Origin: Culex pipiens pallens
Lineage: Eukaryota > Arthropoda > Insecta > Diptera > Culicidae
DNA: 64,000 nt
Assembly: GCF_016801865.2 (NCBI RefSeq)
Contig: NC_068937.1
Location: 11,589,605 to 11,653,604 of the forward strand
Direction of reading: 5' to 3'
The notes under the pieces were generated by a model that saw only the letters and a program-made list of their open reading frames with translations, made no database searches and was not told where the DNA came from. Position 1 is the first letter of the stretch; each line of letters begins with the position of its first letter. Both the position numbers and the translations under genes were made by a program. Shown one piece after another: positions 60,869 through 64,000 of this stretch.

Positions 60869-61042
60869 TTTTTTTTGTGTTGTTTTGTGTGATTTTGTGT
60901 GATTTTGTGAGATTTGGTGTGATTTTATGTGATTTTGTGAGATATTTTGTGATTTTGTGAGTTTTTGTATGGTTTTGTGTGATCTTGTGTTTTTTTTTGT
61001 GTGGTATCATATGGTTTTTTTTGTGATTTTGTGTTGTTTTGT
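60869..61042 (+). repeat. Degenerate 10-bp TGTGATTTTG block of array G
   Basis: Irregular TGTGATTTTG units with variants GAGATTTGG, TATGGTTTTG and TTTTTTTTGTG. It links the 9-bp units to the following 7-bp array. Confidence 0.9.
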
Positions 61043-62009
61043 GTTTTTAGTTTTTAGTTTTTAGTTTTTAGTTTTTAGTTTTTAGTTTTTAGTTTTTAGT
61101 TTTTAGTTTTTAGTTTTTAGATTTTAGTTTTTAGTTTTTAGTTTTTAGTTTTTAGTTTTTAGTTTTTAGTTTTTAGTTTTTAGTTTTTAGTTTTTAGTTT
61201 TTAGTTTTTAGTTTTTAGTTTTTAGTTTTTAGTTTTTAGTTTTTAGTTTTTAGTTTTTAGTTTTTAGTTTTTTGTTTTTTGTTTTTTGTTTTTTGTTTTT
61301 TGTTTTTTGTTTTTTGTTTTTTGTTTTTTGTTTTTTGTTTTTTGTTTTTTGTTTTTTGTTTTTTGTTTTTTGTTTTTTGTTTTTTGTTTTTTGTTTTTTG
61401 TTTTTTGTTTTTAGTTTTTAGTTTTTAGTTTTTAGTTTTTAGTTTTTAGTTTTTAGTTTTTAGTTTTTAGTTTTTAGTTTTTAGTTTTTGTTTTAGTTTT
61501 TAGTTTTTAGTTTTTAGTTTTTAGTTTTTAGTTTTTAGTTTTTAGTTTTTAGTTTTTAGTTTTTAGTTTTTAGTTTTTAGTTTTTAGTTTTTAGTTTTTA
61601 GTTTTTAGTTTTTAGTTTTTAGTTTTAGTTTTTAGTTTTTAGTTTTTAGTTTTTTAGTTTTTAGTTTTTAGTTTTTAGTTTTTAGTTTTTAGTTTTTAGT
61701 TTTTAGTTTTTAGTTTTTAGTTTTTAGTTTTTAGTTTTTAGTTTTTAGTTTTTTGTTTTTTGTTTTTTGTTTTGTGTTTGTTGTTTTTTGTTTTTTGTTT
61801 TTTGTTTTTTTTTTTTTGTTTTTTGTTTTTTGTTTTTTGTTTTTAGTTTTTAGTTTTTAGTTTTTAGTTTTTAGTTTTTAGTTTTTAGTTTTTAGTTTTT
61901 AGTTTTTAGTTTTTAGTTTTTAGTTTTTAGTTTTTAGTTTTTAGTTTTTAGTTTTTAGTTTTTAGTTTTTAGTTTTTAGTTTTTAGTTTTTAGTTTTTAG
62001 TTTCTAGTT
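61043..62009 (+). repeat. 7-bp minisatellite TTTTTAG with TTTTTTG blocks
   Basis: About 137 units of 7 bp. TTTTTAG units surround two homogeneous blocks of TTTTTTG (61268-61410 and 61749-61843), with small length slips at 61487 and 61623. It ends abruptly at TTTCTAGTTCCGATTATC. It is not a known telomere motif. Confidence 0.95.
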
Positions 62010-64000
62010 CCGATTATCGCTGGCAACTCTATCTTCCAGGACTTTTCCCCACCACTTTACAACAAAGAAAGTAAACCTAGCGCGTCGAGTGCCTATTTTT
62101 GCACCCCACTCGACAAACACTCTTACAATTCCACACACACACCCAAGTGTTTGTTACTTCTGCACACATCCCATCGCATTCTAAGGTAAGTAAGCGGAAA
62201 ATTTTGTGGGTGGTTGGGCAGGTCAAATGTTGGCTTTGCAGAGAGAGCGAGTGTTGGGAAGTAACGACCTCGGCTTGTTTTCCTGAAGGTAGCGAACAGG
62301 AAAATCGACCTCCCTCCCTTTTCTTGGGGTAGACACCTCTGCTTCTTCTTCTTCGCTGGATCGTTTGCTTATTGTTGTTGTTTGACTTTCTGTGTGTGTT
62401 CCAATAGAGGGGGGAGGGACCACCATCGGAACAAACGACACGAAAATTTGTGTGCTTTTTGAGGGTTCCTTTAAAGTTGGCAAACACTCTTGATGTTTTC
62501 TAAACGGTACGCACCAGTGCGTTCTTGAATGCTTGAAAGAAGTCTTTGCGATGTTTTAGAGTGAGAAAATTTGCAGTTTATGTTATCAAAAAATCATTTT
62601 AAGGAAAGCCTCAAGTATTTTCAGTTGATTTTGTTGAAGGGTAAGCCATGTAGTTATCAATTTATTTAATCATCTCTAAAACGAACCTCATTTATTAGAT
62701 TTTTAGATTTTTCAAAAATCGATTTTATTTTTCTCATTTCAATTACGGACTTCAACATTCAAATCCCTTCAAAGTGATTTGATCTAATTTGATGTGAAGT
62801 GAGTGTAAAAATTAATTATTATTGGGGTAAGTACTAAAATAAGACAAGCAGTGAGTGATTTTGTAACCGTGAGTTGAACTGGTAAGTACGAGTTGTAGCA
62901 AATAAGTCTGTCAACTGTCAATACAAAACCCAATTAGTGAACATTTGTGTTACCACTTTTAGTCAATTTGTGGCTACCAATTTGGACAACCTCAGTTTGG
63001 CTTCCAAACCCTCCCCAAAAAAAACAAAACCAATCTGTGTCCAACCAACTGAAACAATTCCGAGCTGCAATTCTGTAATTGACCGCATCGAACTAATCAA
63101 ACTTAGTGTTCGTCACGCAACCACAATCAACTCCAATTTCCGCTTTCCATTAAGGAGCGAGACAAATTGACGCCGAAATTGCATCAGCATCCAGCATCCC
63201 CCGTCACTTTGAGTAACCGAACACACACATTTTCACGATCCATCTCGTCAAATTAGGGACAAATTCGGCGAAGCAGCGCAAGTAAGTACACTTATTGCTT
63301 TTAATCCTGCCGCCTGGGTTTCCAATCGTGTGCTTCATCAAACGTCACGGTCAATTTTGACGACGACGTCGACGTCGTTAAGCTTTCCGATGGGGATCTT
63401 GGAAGTTTCGTCTGGTAAGCTTTCACTTTTACGTCGCTGGCTGCTGACTCGTCAAGTTACGTAAAAACCCCATCCTGCATGATTACTGGCTTTTTTTGGG
63501 GCATAAATTTTGCGAGCATCTCGATAAGGAGGAAGAGGGGGTTCCCGATTGTCGAATAAGACTAAATTTAGGCTGTTTGAAATTACAATTAGTATTATGC
63601 ACTTCTTTTTGAAGTCTTTGCAAATTACTTTTAGGAATTTTACACTTTATTTGTAGGGGTAAGTGATGTGGTCTTTATAAAAAAATGAAAAAAATATCGT
63701 CATGTATTTTTGACTCCTACCCTGTATTGAATCAGTTAATTAAAACGAATTTTGAACAATTTTTAATGTATAAAATATCTTAGCTAAAAAAATCAGCTAT
63801 TTATAATTTTTGTAATTTCTAAAAGGAGTAAGTTAGGTGGTGACGTGAAATTTGTATCACGTAAGTTAGCGATATTTTCGACAAAATCATCATTGATCAA
63901 CTATCATGACTCTCGTTCCTGTAACATGTTTATACAGAAATGTGACAATTTTTAACATAGCTAAAAACAGAAAACTGAAACTACATCATCAACCTTTAAG
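62010..64000. other. Low-copy intron sequence at the window end
   Basis: No exon recognised on either strand, although 62040-62480 and 62980-63480 are GC-richer and contain several GTAAGT-like words. A 16-bp perfect palindrome with two GACGTC words lies at 63363-63378. Open frames at 62077-62487 (minus) and 62937-63170 (plus) have no motif. Confidence 0.5.

Larger units (their letters stand above)
32858..64000 (-). other. Upstream intron of the nAChR gene (partial, inferred)
   Basis: Sequence 5' of the 110-nt exon on the gene strand. No second receptor exon was recognised up to the window end; the expected 45-nt exon with a VDEKNQ-like motif is absent to my reading. The simplest reading is that at least 31.1 kb of one intron is present and continues beyond 64000. 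It contains three minisatellite clusters (46.8-51.7, 54.1-58.4 and 59.5-62.0 kb) and several MITEs. Confidence 0.65.

Noticed and set aside
61043..62009. Telomere-like repeat
   Set aside because: TTTTTAG is not a known telomere unit, mosquitoes lack short telomerase repeats, and the array is interstitial.

Overview
The window is eukaryotic, and the sequence points to a culicine mosquito, most likely Culex or a relative. The evidence is AT-rich introns, GT-AG splice sites, and a crowd of short palindromic MITEs with TA or three-base target duplications, several of whose end sequences I associate with mosquito genomes. The species cannot be fixed from the sequence. No prokaryotic gene, CRISPR array or virus-like gene is visible.

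Only two coding segments can be supported, both on the minus strand. They are consecutive exons of one nicotinic acetylcholine receptor alpha-type subunit (alpha5/6/7 clade, alpha7 favoured). The 110-nt exon at 32748-32857 (loops D and A of the ligand-binding domain) is spliced in phase 2 to the 181-nt exon at 295-475 (loop E, Cys-loop, loop B Trp). The intron between them is 32,272 nt. Everything above 32857 is probably the next intron upstream, because I find no further exon up to 64000. The rest of the window is therefore intronic as far as I can tell, and nearly all long open frames in it are products of 9-bp repeats.

About 40% of the window is minisatellite. One composite family occurs at seven places and in both orientations: 9-bp units (TTTTGTCAA and sister variants) joined to 10-bp units (TGTGATTTTG), and at two loci also to 7-bp units. 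The loci are 1896-3196, 10502-11207 (9-bp only), 14186-15825, 16951-26731, 46785-51736, 54144-58356 and 59507-62009. Read on the TTTTGTCAA strand, the main 10-bp block follows the 9-bp block at all six loci that have one, which argues for copying of a composite unit rather than seven independent slippage events. The largest array is 9.7 kb with almost no interruption. Higher-order repeats are visible in the 16.9-26.7 kb and 47.6-51.5 kb arrays. Inverted neighbouring arrays (14.7-15.8 against 17.0-26.7 kb; 54.6-58.4 against 59.6-60.9 kb) could form long double-stranded structures in the receptor pre-mRNA.

Between the arrays lie low-copy AT-rich intron sequence and mobile elements. Small palindromic MITEs are at 1693-1857, 29206-29371, 35382-35620 and 40329-40440. 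Two copies of one TTA-flanked family are at 7694-8127 and 42846-43337. Larger foldback elements are at 8221-9352 and 11557-12325. A nested pair sits at 29726-30636, its inner element carrying a tRNA-like A box/B box pair. A 1.9-kb element at 38971-40879 contains 226-bp tandem units. At two MITEs, related sequence elsewhere in the window shows the empty target site.
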